A model generated the notes under the pieces. It was given only the letters and a program-made list of their open reading frames with translations, had not been told where the DNA came from and ran no database searches. Both the position numbers and the translations under genes were made by a program. Shown here piece by piece: positions 35,001-43,449 of a stretch of 64,000 bases of DNA. This DNA is from Mucilaginibacter sp. MD40 (GTDB lineage Bacteria > Bacteroidota > Bacteroidia > Sphingobacteriales > Sphingobacteriaceae), in the NCBI RefSeq assembly GCF_002288635.1, contig NZ_NRSW01000001.1, positions 243,086-307,085 on the forward strand, given 5' to 3'. Positions within the stretch are counted from its first letter, which is position 1; the number at the start of each line of letters is the position of its first letter.

Positions 35001-35403
35001 CGGTAAGGTCGTTCCACACGTCAGTGTAACGCATTACCTCTTTACGGCAGGCGTCGTTATATTCCTTAACGGTGATCTTCTTGCCGATATCGTCTTTAGT
35101 GATGCCTAAGGCTTTTTCAACCGCCAGTTCAATAGGCAAGCCATGGGTATCCCACCCACCTTTACGTTTAACCTGGTAGCCCTTAAGCGTTTTGTAACGG
35201 CAAAAAATATCCTTAATAGAGCGGGCCATTACGTGGTGAATGCCCGGCATACCATTCGCACTCGGCGGGCCCTCATAAAAGGTATAAGGGTTGCTTGCAG
35301 GGCGACTGCTGATACTTTTTGAAAAGATGTTGTTCTGTTTCCAGAATTCGAGAACTTCTTTACCCGTTTTCGATAGATCTAATTGCTTATATTCCTTGTA
35401 CAT
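32020..35403 (-). CDS. ileS: Isoleucyl-tRNA synthetase
   Basis: This class I synthetase charges tRNA-Ile and edits Val-tRNA. It shows the HIGH-type signature PPSANGMPGIHHVMARSIKD, the editing domain with TTTPWTLPSNCAL and the KMSKS loop NGNKMSKRLGNGV. About 1127 residues is the eukaryote-like long IleS form found in many Bacteroidota. I chose the ATG at 35403: the frame's upstream start at 35436 lies inside a TATTTTTG box (minus strand, 35434-35441). First gene of an operon with the DksA-like gene and lspA. Confidence 0.97.
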   Translation of the reverse strand: MYKEYKQLDLSKTGKEVLEFWKQNNIFSKSISSRPASNPYTFYEGPPSANGMPGIHHVMARSIKDIFCRYKTLKGYQVKRKGGWDTHGLPIELAVEKALGITKDDIGKKITVKEYNDACRKEVMRYTDVWNDLTEKMGYWVDLENPYVTYENEYIETLWWILKELYKKDLLYKGYTVQPYSPKSGTGLSSHELNQPGTYKMVKDTTITAQFKVKRDSDSEFLFDGVNTDVFILAWTTTPWTLPSNCALAVGEDITYVKINTFNPYTYKPVCVVLAKELVGKYFKADGENASFDDYKGGDKIIPWQVAGECKGSDLVGLHYYQLMPYVTNEDLEKNAFRVIPADFVTTGDGTGIVHTASVFGADDFRACKENNVPSVMVKDENGKDVPLVDKQGRFVAEVSDFAGRYVKEEYYTDAERAEADFKPTDVLISIKLKEENKAFNVQKYEHSYPHSWRSDEPILYYPLDSWFIRTTAVKDKMVELNKTINWKPESTGTGRFGNWLENLVDWNLSRSRYWGTPLPIWREENGSEEKCIGSIAELNAEIEKAIAAGFMPAGFKLEDMHRPYVDDVILVSSTGNKMIRETDLIDVWFDSGAMPYAQWHFPFENKEEFEAAYPADFIAEGVDQTRGWFFTLHAIAVMLSEASDEVKAVNEKVGNRGIAFKNVISNGLVLDKNGNKMSKRLGNGVDPFATIEQVGADAARWYMISNASPWDNLKFNTEGLDEVRRKFFGTLYNTYSFFTLYANIDKFKYEEAEIAIESRPELDRWILSLLNTLSAEVDGYYADFEPTKAARAIQEFVDAHLSNWYVRLGRRRFWKSDNSDDKLSAYQTLYTCLITISKLMSPIAPFFAERLYTDLNSVTGKEEFESVHLAYFPEYHADLVDKALEERMQLAQDISSLVLSLRKKIEVPVRRPLSKILLPILDKNFKLQVEKVKELILSETNIKDIEYITDTAGFIKKKIKPNFKALGAKVGKDMKDVAAVITAFTQDQITELETNGSISVLDNKYAILPSDVEIIAEDVPGWQVANLGKLTVALDVTITEELKEEGYAREFVNRVQNLRKSKGFEVTDRIAVQVNANAEIWKAIENNNAYISAEVLADSITPADALADADKAVIDEFEILIAITKN

Positions 35404-35433
35404 CAATATGTTCGACTCGAATTTTAAAGGTTG

Positions 35434-35441
35434 CAAAAATA
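35434..35441 (-). promoter_or_regulatory. Promoter -7 box of the ileS operon
   Basis: The minus strand reads TATTTTTG, 30 nt before the ATG at 35403. It rules against the longer ileS frame. Confidence 0.6.
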
Positions 35442-35491
35442 GTCAATTTAATTGTGAATAGCGGTAAATGAGGTATAAGTTTTATATGCTG

Positions 35492-35712
35492 ACTCACCTC
35501 CTCCCAGCGAAGCGAAGTCGGGATGAGTAAATGGGCGTTGCCTCCGGCCGCGCTATCCGCTCATACGCGCACAGGCGTTAGCCGCATGGCCGGTAACCGC
35601 TGCTATCGCTAACGCAAACCTATCATCGTGTCATTGCGAGGATCGAAGCAATCTCACGGGATAAGCACGCCGGTTTTGCTTCTGAGATTGCCGCGCTATC
35701 GCTCACAATGAC
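35492..35712. repeat. Dispersed repeat block upstream of the M28 peptidase gene
   Basis: Two elements share the 363-bp gap. One (about 35492-35530: GACTCACC, then AGCGAAGCGAAGTCGGGATGAG) is related to the repeat before uvrB. The other (35629-35712) is an inverted repeat with ends TGTCATTGCGAG and CTCACAATGACA and inner arms AAGCAATCTCA and TGAGATTGC. A GC-rich middle part (about 35535-35610) has CGGCCGCGCTATCCGCT and related short motifs. No gene is present. Confidence 0.85.
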
Positions 35713-35742
35713 ATGATTAGAAGCCGGGGTGAGTAAAATTCC

Positions 35743-35750
35743 TATATTTG
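35743..35750 (+). promoter_or_regulatory. Promoter -7 box of the M28 peptidase gene
   Basis: TATATTTG, an exact TAnnTTTG, lies 16 nt before the ATG at 35767. Confidence 0.55.
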
Positions 35751-35766
35751 AATAAAACCCTTACAT

Positions 35767-37413
35767 ATGAAAATAAACTCTATAACTACCATTGCCGCTG
35801 CCGCCCTTTTTGCAGGATGCGCCGGCAATACGGATAAAAGCCAAAATACCACTGCCGATACCGGCCTCGCGGCTGATATTAAACAACACATAGCTGTGCT
35901 GGCTAACGACTCGCTCCTGGGCCGTAAACCTTTTACTAAAGGCGAAGAAAAGACCATCAATTACATTGCCTCCGAATACAAAAAACTGGGGCTTGCGCCG
36001 GGAAACAATGGCAGCTATTTCCAGGAGGTGCCTATGGTAGAGATTACCTCAAGCGCTAACGATATGGCCATTAGCGGCAAAACCAGCATGGACCTGAAAC
36101 CGGGTGTGGATTTTGTGGCCTCGACCCGTCGCGAGCAGGATACCCTAAGCTTAAAAAATTCGCCGCTGGTATTTGCAGGTTTCGGCGTGGTGGCGCCAGA
36201 ATTTAAATGGGACGATTATAAAGGCCTTGATGTTAAAGGCAAAACGGTAATCGTGCTGGTGAACGACCCCGGCTTTAAAGCGCCTGAAAAATTATTCAAA
36301 GGCGATACCATGAGCTACTACGGCCGTTGGACCTATAAATACGAGGAGGCTGCCCGCCAGGGCGCAGCAGGTGTAATCATTGTTCACCAAACCGAACCGG
36401 CAAGCTATGGCTGGCAGGTGATACAAAACAGCTTTGCAGGTGCAAAACTTTACCTGCAGCAGGCCGATAAACACATGAACCGCTGTAAGGTTGAGGGTTG
36501 GATAAGTGAAGAAGCGGCAACCAAATTATTAGCTAGCGCAGGCATAACCGGTAATATCCGCGACTATGCGCGCCGTAAAGATTTTAAAGCGGTTGACTTA
36601 GGCAGCAGCGTTTCGCTGTCGCTGAAGAATAAATTAAAGTACTCTAAATCCAATAACGTAGTTGGTATAATAAAAGGTAGCGAACACCCTGATGAAACCA
36701 TCCTGTATACCGCTCACTGGGATCACTTTGGCGTGGGTAAGCCTGATTCTAAGGGTGACAGCATTTACAACGGCGCAGTTGACAATGCCAGCGGTGTAGC
36801 CGCTATTTTGGCCGTGGCTAAAAAGTTCGCGGCGCAAAAAGAGAAGCCGAAACGCTCTATTGTTTTCCTGGCGGTTACAGCAGAAGAACAAGGCCTGCTG
36901 GGTTCAGAATATTATGCTACGCATCCTATTTACCCGCTTAATAAAACCGTGGCTGATCTGAACATTGACGCTTTATCAGACTTTGGTGAAACCAGCAATT
37001 TTTCCATCACCGGCAAAGGGCAGAATGACCTGGATGATTATATCATAAAACTAACTAAAGCTAAAGGCTGGGATGTTGTGGGCGATGAAAACCCCGGCTC
37101 GGGCAGTTACTACCGGTCTGACCATTTTAACTTTGCCAAGGTAGGCGTGCCGGCTTTAGATCTGCACAATGGTGCAAAAAGCATTAAGCGGGGCGAAGAA
37201 TTTGGTAAAGAAAAACTGAAAGAGTATAACGATAAGCGCTACCACCAGCCGTCAGACGAGTACAGTGAGGCTATGGATACTAAAGGCATGGCACAAACAA
37301 CCGAACTGATGTACCAACTCGGCGTACAATTGAGCAATGAAACTACCTTCCCGGGCTGGAAAAAAGGTTCGGAATTTAAGGCCGTGCGTGACCGTGCAAT
37401 GGGCGGCAAGTAG
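35767..37413 (+). CDS. M28-family zinc peptidase lipoprotein with PA domain
   Basis: This 548-residue exported lipoprotein (signal with ALFAGC, Cys19) has the two-zinc aminopeptidase fold of family M28. A PA (protease-associated) insert lies about 125-270 (GAAGVIIVHQTEPASYGW). Zinc ligands appear as TAHWDHFG (His), DNASGVAA (bridging Asp), TAEEQGLLGSEYYA (catalytic Glu and ligand Glu), LNIDALSDF (Asp) and YYRSDHFNFA (His). It probably trims peptides in the periplasm or at the surface. It is convergent with a HAD gene and ends at a terminator. Confidence 0.93.
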   Translation: MKINSITTIAAAALFAGCAGNTDKSQNTTADTGLAADIKQHIAVLANDSLLGRKPFTKGEEKTINYIASEYKKLGLAPGNNGSYFQEVPMVEITSSANDMAISGKTSMDLKPGVDFVASTRREQDTLSLKNSPLVFAGFGVVAPEFKWDDYKGLDVKGKTVIVLVNDPGFKAPEKLFKGDTMSYYGRWTYKYEEAARQGAAGVIIVHQTEPASYGWQVIQNSFAGAKLYLQQADKHMNRCKVEGWISEEAATKLLASAGITGNIRDYARRKDFKAVDLGSSVSLSLKNKLKYSKSNNVVGIIKGSEHPDETILYTAHWDHFGVGKPDSKGDSIYNGAVDNASGVAAILAVAKKFAAQKEKPKRSIVFLAVTAEEQGLLGSEYYATHPIYPLNKTVADLNIDALSDFGETSNFSITGKGQNDLDDYIIKLTKAKGWDVVGDENPGSGSYYRSDHFNFAKVGVPALDLHNGAKSIKRGEEFGKEKLKEYNDKRYHQPSDEYSEAMDTKGMAQTTELMYQLGVQLSNETTFPGWKKGSEFKAVRDRAMGGK

Positions 37414-37432
37414 TTTTTTAGAGTGAAGAACA

Positions 37433-37475
37433 AAAAAAGGATCGCCATGCATGTCTTCATGGCGATCCCTTTTTG
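37433..37475. terminator. Bidirectional terminator between the M28 peptidase and HAD genes
   Basis: The 11-bp arms GGATCGCCATG (37439-37449) and CATGGCGATCC (37458-37468) are flanked by A7 on the left and CTTTTTG on the right. Confidence 0.85.
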
Positions 37476-37477
37476 TA

Positions 37478-38092
37478 TTATAATTTATCGATCCTAACCC
37501 ATTGCATACCCGCTGCGATAGCAGCCTGCACACCCGGCTCGCCATCTTCAAATACAAGACATTGTTCGGGCGGTACACCCAGCTGCGCGGCGGCGGCCAA
37601 AAAAGGGTCGGCATAAGGTTTCCCGTTCGGGGTATCACCGGCGCATACCAATACCTCAACCAAATGGCGAATACCTAACACCGTAAGCGTTTTTTCCACC
37701 GAATTACGGCTACCACCTGATACTACACCTATACGTATTTTACCGGCATGGTTCTTTAAATGGTTTACAACATAGTCAATAGGTTGGGTTTGCTCTATAA
37801 ATTCGTTAAAGAAAAGGGCATGCTTACGCGCGGTAAACTCAGCCGGATCGAAATTGGTTTTATAGCGCTTGTTTATCTCATCAATAACCTTAATAATAGG
37901 CAGGCCCGCAAACTCATCAATAATATCGCCCTCAATTACTACTCCTTCATCTGCCGCTACGCGTATATAGCTTTGCTTATGGGCTCCCATATTGTCGGCC
38001 AGCGTTCCATCGCAGTCATATAAAAAAGCCTTGAAATCGCCCGATGATAGCTTAGTAAGGGCCTTATATTTTTGAAGAGACATCTTTTCCAT
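37478..38092 (-). CDS. HAD phosphatase, beta-phosphoglucomutase-like
   Basis: About 204 residues: motif I FLYDCDGTLADNMG (nucleophile DCDGT), a helical cap, motif II IGVVSGGSRNSVEKT, then VCAGDTPNGKPYADPF and FEDGEPGVQAAIAAGM. The subfamily of beta-phosphoglucomutases and sugar-phosphate phosphatases fits best, but substrate cannot be assigned. I chose the ATG at 38092 (MEKMSLQKYK); a second ATG at 38083 is possible, and the longer frame to 38146 has a non-conserved N terminus. Confidence 0.82.
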   Translation of the reverse strand: MEKMSLQKYKALTKLSSGDFKAFLYDCDGTLADNMGAHKQSYIRVAADEGVVIEGDIIDEFAGLPIIKVIDEINKRYKTNFDPAEFTARKHALFFNEFIEQTQPIDYVVNHLKNHAGKIRIGVVSGGSRNSVEKTLTVLGIRHLVEVLVCAGDTPNGKPYADPFLAAAAQLGVPPEQCLVFEDGEPGVQAAIAAGMQWVRIDKL

Positions 38093-38414
38093 TTCTGCTG
38101 CAATTATAATAAATCTCTCAGCACAGCAATGTAAAAATACTACCACAACTATAGGCTATTAGTTTAGTATGAAATATACAATAGCACAAAAAACGCCCCC
38201 CAAATAGTCAGAAAAGCTATTTAGGGTAATAAATTCCACCCTGCATGTAGTCATATGTCTACATCCCAATAATTGCTGAGCATAATAATTAGTTAATTGA
38301 CGTGTTACTAATTATAGATTAAAGTATAGCGCACACAAGGAAACAACTTTAAGTTGTATGTAAGTTTTTAAGGCACGGCTATTGCCTTAGTTATATCAAC
38401 CAAGTAATAAAAAC
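38093..38414. other. Divergent intergenic region upstream of a small membrane protein gene
   Basis: 322 bp without a gene. It is AT-rich, with no clear TAnnTTTG box that I could place with confidence, and presumably carries both divergent promoters. Confidence 0.5.
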
Positions 38415-38684
38415 ATGGAGCATCTATTTTCAACTTTACTACATTTATTTGTTGTAGTTATGATGGTGGGGTTTGTAGTAGGCGGAATTTTGGCCCTTAC
38501 CGGAAGTTTTGACCACTGGACAGAACGTTATCGATTAAAACAACGTCGTCGTAAATTAATTCGCGAGAATGAAATAAAAAAAGCACGCGTTGCCAACATG
38601 CCTAAAAGAAACGGACAGCAAGTTGCTGATATACGAAACCCTAAAACAAATAATATTTATCGTATGCAACGTTATGTTGCTTAA
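38415..38684 (+). CDS. Small single-pass membrane protein of unknown function
   Basis: This 89-residue protein has a hydrophobic N-terminal part (about 5-31, LLHLFVVVMMVGFVVGGILALTG) and a basic C-terminal region (YRLKQRRRKLIRENEIKKARV). No known domain is recognised. It has its own terminator, and the well-separated frame makes it likely to be real. The basic tail would lie in the cytoplasm. Confidence 0.65.
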   Translation: MEHLFSTLLHLFVVVMMVGFVVGGILALTGSFDHWTERYRLKQRRRKLIRENEIKKARVANMPKRNGQQVADIRNPKTNNIYRMQRYVA

Positions 38685-38695
38685 TTAATTCTTAC

Positions 38696-38722
38696 AAGCC
38701 CGGCTGTTAGCCGGGCTTTTTA
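38696..38722 (+). terminator. Terminator after the small membrane protein gene
   Basis: AAGCCCGGC and GCCGGGCTT arms with loop TGTTA are followed by TTTTATT. Confidence 0.8.
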
Positions 38723-38766
38723 TTTGCACCTATAAAAAAGATTTTAAATCCTTGAACAACCGTAAC

Positions 38767-38801
38767 AAAAAAGGGTGGAGCAATATGCTCCACCCTTTTT
38801 T
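38767..38801. terminator. Terminator after pyk
   Basis: Perfect 15-bp arms (core GGGTGGAGC / GCTCCACCC) around loop AATAT, with A6 on one side and T6 on the other, 23 nt after the pyk stop codon. It can act on both strands. Confidence 0.85.
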
Positions 38802-38824
38802 GTTGTATTCAGGCTGACGCCTTA

Positions 38825-40261
38825 TTAGTCAATAATGCTTACTTTAAGCATATTGGTTTTTCCTTGTTTTACAATTGGCACTGCAGCGGTATTAATTACC
38901 ACATCGCCGGTTTTAAGCATTTGCTCCGTTTTAAGTATAGCGTTTACATCGGCTATGGTTTGGTCGGTACTTTCCAGCTTGTCATAGTAAAACGCGCGTA
39001 CACCCCATACCAGGCTCAGCGCGTTAAGCAACTGCCTGTTTGATGTAAAGATATAAGTACCTGCTTTAGGGCGATAGCTGGATATTTCAAAAGCTGTATA
39101 GCCAGAGGTGGTCATAGATACTATACCTGTAGCATTAGTATGCTCGGCCAGGTAAACGGCAGAGCCACAAAGCGCGTCGCTTAAGTAGTTTGGAGAAGCC
39201 GGATCGGTATTTTCAGCTTTTTCCGCGTTAAACGGATAGCCCAAATCTTCAACGTTACGCACTATTTTTGCCATGGTTTCAATGACAATTACCGGGAACT
39301 CACCAACAGATGTTTCACCGCTAAGCATTACCGCGTCTGCACCGTCCAATACAGAGTTGGCCACGTCATTTACCTCGGCACGGGTTGGGCGCGGGGTAGT
39401 GATCATTGACTCCAGCATCTGCGTAGCAACAATAACCGGTTTTGAAGCATCGCGGCATTTTTTGGCGATCATTTTTTGCAGCAGTGGTACTTCCTCAAGC
39501 GGGCACTCCACACCCAGGTCGCCACGGGCTATCATTACACCATCGGTAGCGGCGATAATATCATCTATATTATCAATAGCCTCAGGCTTTTCAACCTTAG
39601 CTATTACACGGGCACCTTTGCCGCTTTCGCGGATAATACGTTTCAGATCAATAATATCGGCACCGGTACGCACAAACGAAAGACCTATCCAATCTACATC
39701 CTGCTCCAGGGCAAAATGCAGGTTCTCAAGGTCTTCGGGTGTTAAGCTGGGGATAGACACTTTAGTATTGGGCAGGTTAACACCTTTACGTGATGTTAAT
39801 ATGCCGCCATGTACCACTTCGCACACCACGGTATCTTTACGGTTGGTGTCAATAACACGCAATTGCAGTTTACCATCATCTAAAAGGATGATCTCGTTTG
39901 GCTGCACATCCTGCGGGAAACTTGGGTAAGTAATATATATCTGGTTATCATCACCAATACATTCATGCGTGGTCATGTTAATGCGGCTGCCGTTAACCAG
40001 GTGTATACCACCATCCTTTACCAGGCCAATACGAATTTTGGGGCCCTGGAGATCGGCAAGAATACCCACGTTGGTTTTATACTCAGCGTTTATCTCGCGA
40101 ATAATGTCAATTACTTTTTTGTGGTCTTCGGGCTTACCGTGCGAAAAATTGAGGCGGCAAACATTTAACCCGGCCCTTATCATTGCCAGCAGGGTATCTT
40201 TTTTGGCCGAAGCAGGCCCCATTGTAGCAACGATTTTGGTACGATTATAATAAAAATTCAT
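38825..40261 (-). CDS. pyk: Pyruvate kinase
   Basis: This enzyme makes ATP and pyruvate from phosphoenolpyruvate. In 478 residues it shows the N-terminal RTKIVATMGPAS, GLNVCRLNFSHG, the active-site segment IIAKVEKPEAIDN, VMIARGDLGVECP and VIVATQMLESMITTPRPTRAEVNDVANSVLDGADAVMLSGETS. The C-terminal effector domain (from about 370) is complete. The next minus-strand gene upstream, an IPExxxVDY-type gene, is 66 bp away. Confidence 0.98.
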   Translation of the reverse strand: MNFYYNRTKIVATMGPASAKKDTLLAMIRAGLNVCRLNFSHGKPEDHKKVIDIIREINAEYKTNVGILADLQGPKIRIGLVKDGGIHLVNGSRINMTTHECIGDDNQIYITYPSFPQDVQPNEIILLDDGKLQLRVIDTNRKDTVVCEVVHGGILTSRKGVNLPNTKVSIPSLTPEDLENLHFALEQDVDWIGLSFVRTGADIIDLKRIIRESGKGARVIAKVEKPEAIDNIDDIIAATDGVMIARGDLGVECPLEEVPLLQKMIAKKCRDASKPVIVATQMLESMITTPRPTRAEVNDVANSVLDGADAVMLSGETSVGEFPVIVIETMAKIVRNVEDLGYPFNAEKAENTDPASPNYLSDALCGSAVYLAEHTNATGIVSMTTSGYTAFEISSYRPKAGTYIFTSNRQLLNALSLVWGVRAFYYDKLESTDQTIADVNAILKTEQMLKTGDVVINTAAVPIVKQGKTNMLKVSIID

Positions 40262-40327
40262 ATTCTCAGATTATATTCAGGCTATCAGAATCAATGTGTA
40301 ATATCTACACATCCTTAAAAATTTTGG

Positions 40328-40747
40328 CTAAAATAACAGATTTTCCCGTGATTTTATTTTTTTTGGGTCAATCTTTACGGCGGCAACAATTTCGGGCATA
40401 CGGTTCAACGCCGAAATGATGTTTTCCAGGTCTTCATCATCTATATAATTTTTGATCATTATAAAATAATCGGCCTCGCGCATTTCGGGTACAAGATAGC
40501 CTTCGGTGCCTTTATTTCCAATAAAATAGAAATCGGTTTCGGTACTTTCCCAACTGTAATGAAACAACGAGAAAAGTAATTCGCTGCCATTTAGGCTGTT
40601 ATCAAGCACAAGATCAGCAGAGCGGGTAAAATTAAAATTCAAACATTTGTTTATATAATAACAAATACGATAATCCTTTAATGATGTAGTGATAGCGATC
40701 AATACAAAATCAAGGTCTATCTCAAACTTTAATACTTTTCTGTTCAA
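40328..40747 (-). CDS. IPExxxVDY-type small protein
   Basis: This 139-residue protein starts at TTG 40747; a stop 9 nt upstream leaves no other start. The order beside pyk, acpP, fabF and rnc matches the Bacteroidota family called IPExxxVDY. The motif is degenerate here: RMPEIVAAVKIDPKK near residue 117. Function is unknown. A TATTTTTG box at 40771-40778 (minus strand) stands 23 nt upstream of the start. Confidence 0.72.
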   Translation of the reverse strand: MNRKVLKFEIDLDFVLIAITTSLKDYRICYYINKCLNFNFTRSADLVLDNSLNGSELLFSLFHYSWESTETDFYFIGNKGTEGYLVPEMREADYFIMIKNYIDDEDLENIISALNRMPEIVAAVKIDPKKIKSRENLLF

Positions 40748-41071
40748 ACGCCTTTAATTAAATGGATGGTCAAAAATACGAACACTTGCGTTAAGCATAA
40801 AGTTTTAATTAACCGCAGCCGCAAAAACTTACATTAACGTATTAAAGCCATATAATAAGGCCTATTTATAGTTTCAATTACGGCAAGGGACAAAGATAAC
40901 AGATGGATACGAAACTTATGTTATTTATAACCAGTTAATTACAACACTTTAAAACAGATATAAAATAATTTATTACTCACCACAAAATCATTACTTTTGG
41001 GCGGTTAGGTATTCGACGCAAACCTTTTATAATAAACAGGTGTTCTGTATTTATTGTCTAAGTTTTTGCAA
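40748..41071. other. Divergent intergenic region between the IPExxxVDY gene and acpP
   Basis: This 389-bp gap (to 41136) is AT-rich. On the minus side it has the TATTTTTG box at 40771-40778; on the plus side the acpP promoter begins at about 41072. No open frame looks real. Confidence 0.6.
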
Positions 41072-41102
41072 TTTGATATTTAACATAATTTATTTTTCTT
41101 TG
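41072..41102 (+). promoter_or_regulatory. Promoter of the acpP-fabF-rnc operon
   Basis: TTTG at 41072-41075, a 19-bp spacer and TTTCTTTG at 41095-41102 (one mismatch to TAnnTTTG) lie 34 nt before the acpP ATG at 41137. Confidence 0.6.
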
Positions 41103-41136
41103 CACTGAATTTATTAATCATTAAACTATTAAGACT

Positions 41137-41376
41137 ATGTCTGATATCGCTTCAAGAGTAAAAGCTATTATCGTGGAAAAACTGGGTGTTGACGAAAGTG
41201 AAGTTACACCAGAAGCAAGCTTCACCAACGATCTTGGTGCCGACTCTTTAGACACCGTGGAATTAATCATGGAGTTTGAAAAAGAATTTAACGTGGCAAT
41301 TCCTGATGATCAGGCTGAAACTATCGGTACTGTAGGCCAGGCTATTGCTTACTTAGAAAAAAACGTTAAAGCTTAA
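41137..41376 (+). CDS. acpP: Acyl carrier protein
   Basis: This 79-residue carrier holds growing acyl chains on a phosphopantetheine attached to the Ser of the DSL motif ([19 protein letters not shown]). It is acidic and full length. fabF starts 24 nt downstream and rnc follows, so the three are one operon in the usual Bacteroidota order. Confidence 0.98.
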   Translation: MSDIASRVKAIIVEKLGVDESEVTPEASFTNDLGADSLDTVELIMEFEKEFNVAIPDDQAETIGTVGQAIAYLEKNVKA

Positions 41377-41400
41377 TTTAAGGCTCCTTAAAGTTAATAA

Positions 41401-42654
41401 ATGGAGTTCAAAAGAGTTGTTGTAACCGGGCTTGGAGCGCTTACTCCTATTGGTAACACTGTTGCAGATTACTGGAATAGTCTTATTAACGGAGTAAGCG
41501 GCGCTGCCTTTATTAAGAGTTTTGACGTTACCAATTTCAAAACTAAATTTGCCTGTGAGGTAAAGAACTTTGATGCAGATGGTTTCCTGGGCCGCAAAGA
41601 TGCCCGCAAATTGGACCCGTTTGTGCAATACGCCTTATTCTCAACAGAGGAAGCAGTTAAAGACGCCGGTTTAGATTTCGAGAAACTTGATACCAGCCGT
41701 ATAGGTGTTATATGGGGATCAGGCATTGGTGGTTTAAAGACCTTTTTAGATGAGGTGACCAATTTCGCCAAAGGCGACGGTACACCTAAATTTAATCCGT
41801 TCTTTATCCCTAAAATGATCGCCGATATTGCACCGGGCCATATCTCTATCAAATATGGTTTGCGCGGGCCAAACTTTACTACGGTATCTGCCTGTGCTTC
41901 ATCAAACAATTCGCTTATTGATGCTTTTAATTACCTTCGCCTTGGGAAAGCAAACATGTTTATTACCGGCGGGTCTGAAGCTATCATAAACGAAGCTGGT
42001 ATTGGTGGTTTTAACGCCATGCACGCGCTGAGTACCCGTAATGACGACCCTGCGACCGCATCGCGCCCGTTTGACCTTGACCGCGACGGATTTGTTGCAG
42101 GTGAAGGAGCCGGTACCATCATACTAGAAGAACTGGAGCATGCAAAAGCCCGTGGTGCTAAAATTTACGCGGAAATGGTTGGCGGTGGCATGAGTGCCGA
42201 TGCTTACCACATGACCGCCCCTCACCCGGAAGGCCTTGGCGCTTCGCTGGTAATGAAGGCAGCCCTTGAGGACGCAGGTTTAACGCCTAACGATGTGGAT
42301 TATGTGAACGTACACGGAACATCAACTCCAATTGGCGACCCGCAAGAAGTTAAAGCCATCACCGATGCTTTTGGCGACCGTATCTACGATATCAATATCA
42401 GCTCTACCAAATCAATGACAGGGCACCTTTTAGGCGCTGCCGGTGCTGTTGAAGCTATTGCTGCTATATTGGCTATCCAAAACGATATAGTACCGCCCAC
42501 TATTAACCACTTTACAGACGACCCTGCCTTTGACCCTAAAATTAATTTTACTTTTAATAAGGCGCAAAAGCGTGTGGTTAATGTTGCGCAAAGTAACGGG
42601 TTTGGTTTTGGCGGCCACAACGCGTCAGTTATATTTAAAAAATACCAGGACTAA
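41401..42654 (+). CDS. fabF: 3-oxoacyl-ACP synthase II
   Basis: This 417-residue condensing enzyme elongates fatty acids. The nucleophile is the Cys in TVSACASSNNS; the two catalytic His lie in VHGTSTPIGD and KSMTGHLLGAAGA, and the C terminus has NGFGFGGHNAS. It is immediately downstream of acpP. Confidence 0.98.
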   Translation: MEFKRVVVTGLGALTPIGNTVADYWNSLINGVSGAAFIKSFDVTNFKTKFACEVKNFDADGFLGRKDARKLDPFVQYALFSTEEAVKDAGLDFEKLDTSRIGVIWGSGIGGLKTFLDEVTNFAKGDGTPKFNPFFIPKMIADIAPGHISIKYGLRGPNFTTVSACASSNNSLIDAFNYLRLGKANMFITGGSEAIINEAGIGGFNAMHALSTRNDDPATASRPFDLDRDGFVAGEGAGTIILEELEHAKARGAKIYAEMVGGGMSADAYHMTAPHPEGLGASLVMKAALEDAGLTPNDVDYVNVHGTSTPIGDPQEVKAITDAFGDRIYDINISSTKSMTGHLLGAAGAVEAIAAILAIQNDIVPPTINHFTDDPAFDPKINFTFNKAQKRVVNVAQSNGFGFGGHNASVIFKKYQD

Positions 42655-42663
42655 TTTTATTGG

Positions 42664-43395
42664 ATGCCAATTAGCCGATTTTACAAGCTATATCTTTCTC
42701 CCAATAGAAAATACGTTAAGGTCTTAAAGAATTTGCTCGGCTTTGTGCCGGGCAATTTGTCGTTATACCGGTTGGCTTTTCGCCATAAGTCGGTTGCCCA
42801 AAACATTAAAAAGGGCGTAAAGAACAGTAACGAACGGCTTGAATTTCTGGGTGATGCAGTGCTGGGCAGTGTAGTAGCCGAGGTATTGTTTAAATTATAC
42901 CCTTATGAGGACGAAGGCTTCCTTACTGAACTACGCTCTAAAATAGTAAGCCGAAACAACCTCAACCAACTGGCGCGCAAACTTGGCTTTGATAAACTGG
43001 TTGAATTTGACCCGAAGATCTTATCTAACGGACGCCAAGGCTCAGGCTCACTGCTTGGCGATGCCTTTGAAGCGCTTGTAGGCGCCGTTTACCTGGATAA
43101 AGGATACGATTTTACCCGCCATTTCCTGGTAAACCATATTATTAAAGCCCATATTGATATCCATACCCTGGAGCAAACCGAAACCAACTTTAAAAGTAAG
43201 CTCATAGAGTGGTGCCAGCGCCATGGCAAGGATATTACCTTCGAACTAACTACCAACATGGAGGGCGAAAGCGCCAAGTTATTTACCATACAGGTAAATA
43301 TTGATGGCGATATATTAGGCTCCGGCAAAGAGTTTAGTAAAAAAAATGCCGAAAAACTTGCTGCGGAGAAAGCTTGTGCAGCGTTAGGGATTTGA
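42664..43395 (+). CDS. rnc: Ribonuclease III
   Basis: This 243-residue double-stranded RNA nuclease matures rRNA and mRNA. The signature NERLEFLGDAVLGSVVAEV carries the metal-binding acids. A second acidic motif (LLGDAFEALVGAVYLD) follows. The dsRNA-binding domain (about 170-240) ends with KEFSKKNAEKLAAEKACAAL. It follows fabF by 9 nt. A short half-copy of the TCGCAATGACG repeat lies just after the stop. Confidence 0.97.
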   Translation: MPISRFYKLYLSPNRKYVKVLKNLLGFVPGNLSLYRLAFRHKSVAQNIKKGVKNSNERLEFLGDAVLGSVVAEVLFKLYPYEDEGFLTELRSKIVSRNNLNQLARKLGFDKLVEFDPKILSNGRQGSGSLLGDAFEALVGAVYLDKGYDFTRHFLVNHIIKAHIDIHTLEQTETNFKSKLIEWCQRHGKDITFELTTNMEGESAKLFTIQVNIDGDILGSGKEFSKKNAEKLAAEKACAALGI

Positions 43396-43449
43396 GTTAG
43401 AGAATATTCTTCCTCGCAATGACGCATTTTTATTATGTATTTCCCCTCT

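Noticed and set aside
40328-41136. tRNA or other structured RNA gene in the long gap before acpP
   Set aside because: No cloverleaf, no TTCGANTC-type T-loop and only AT-rich sequence with promoter boxes.
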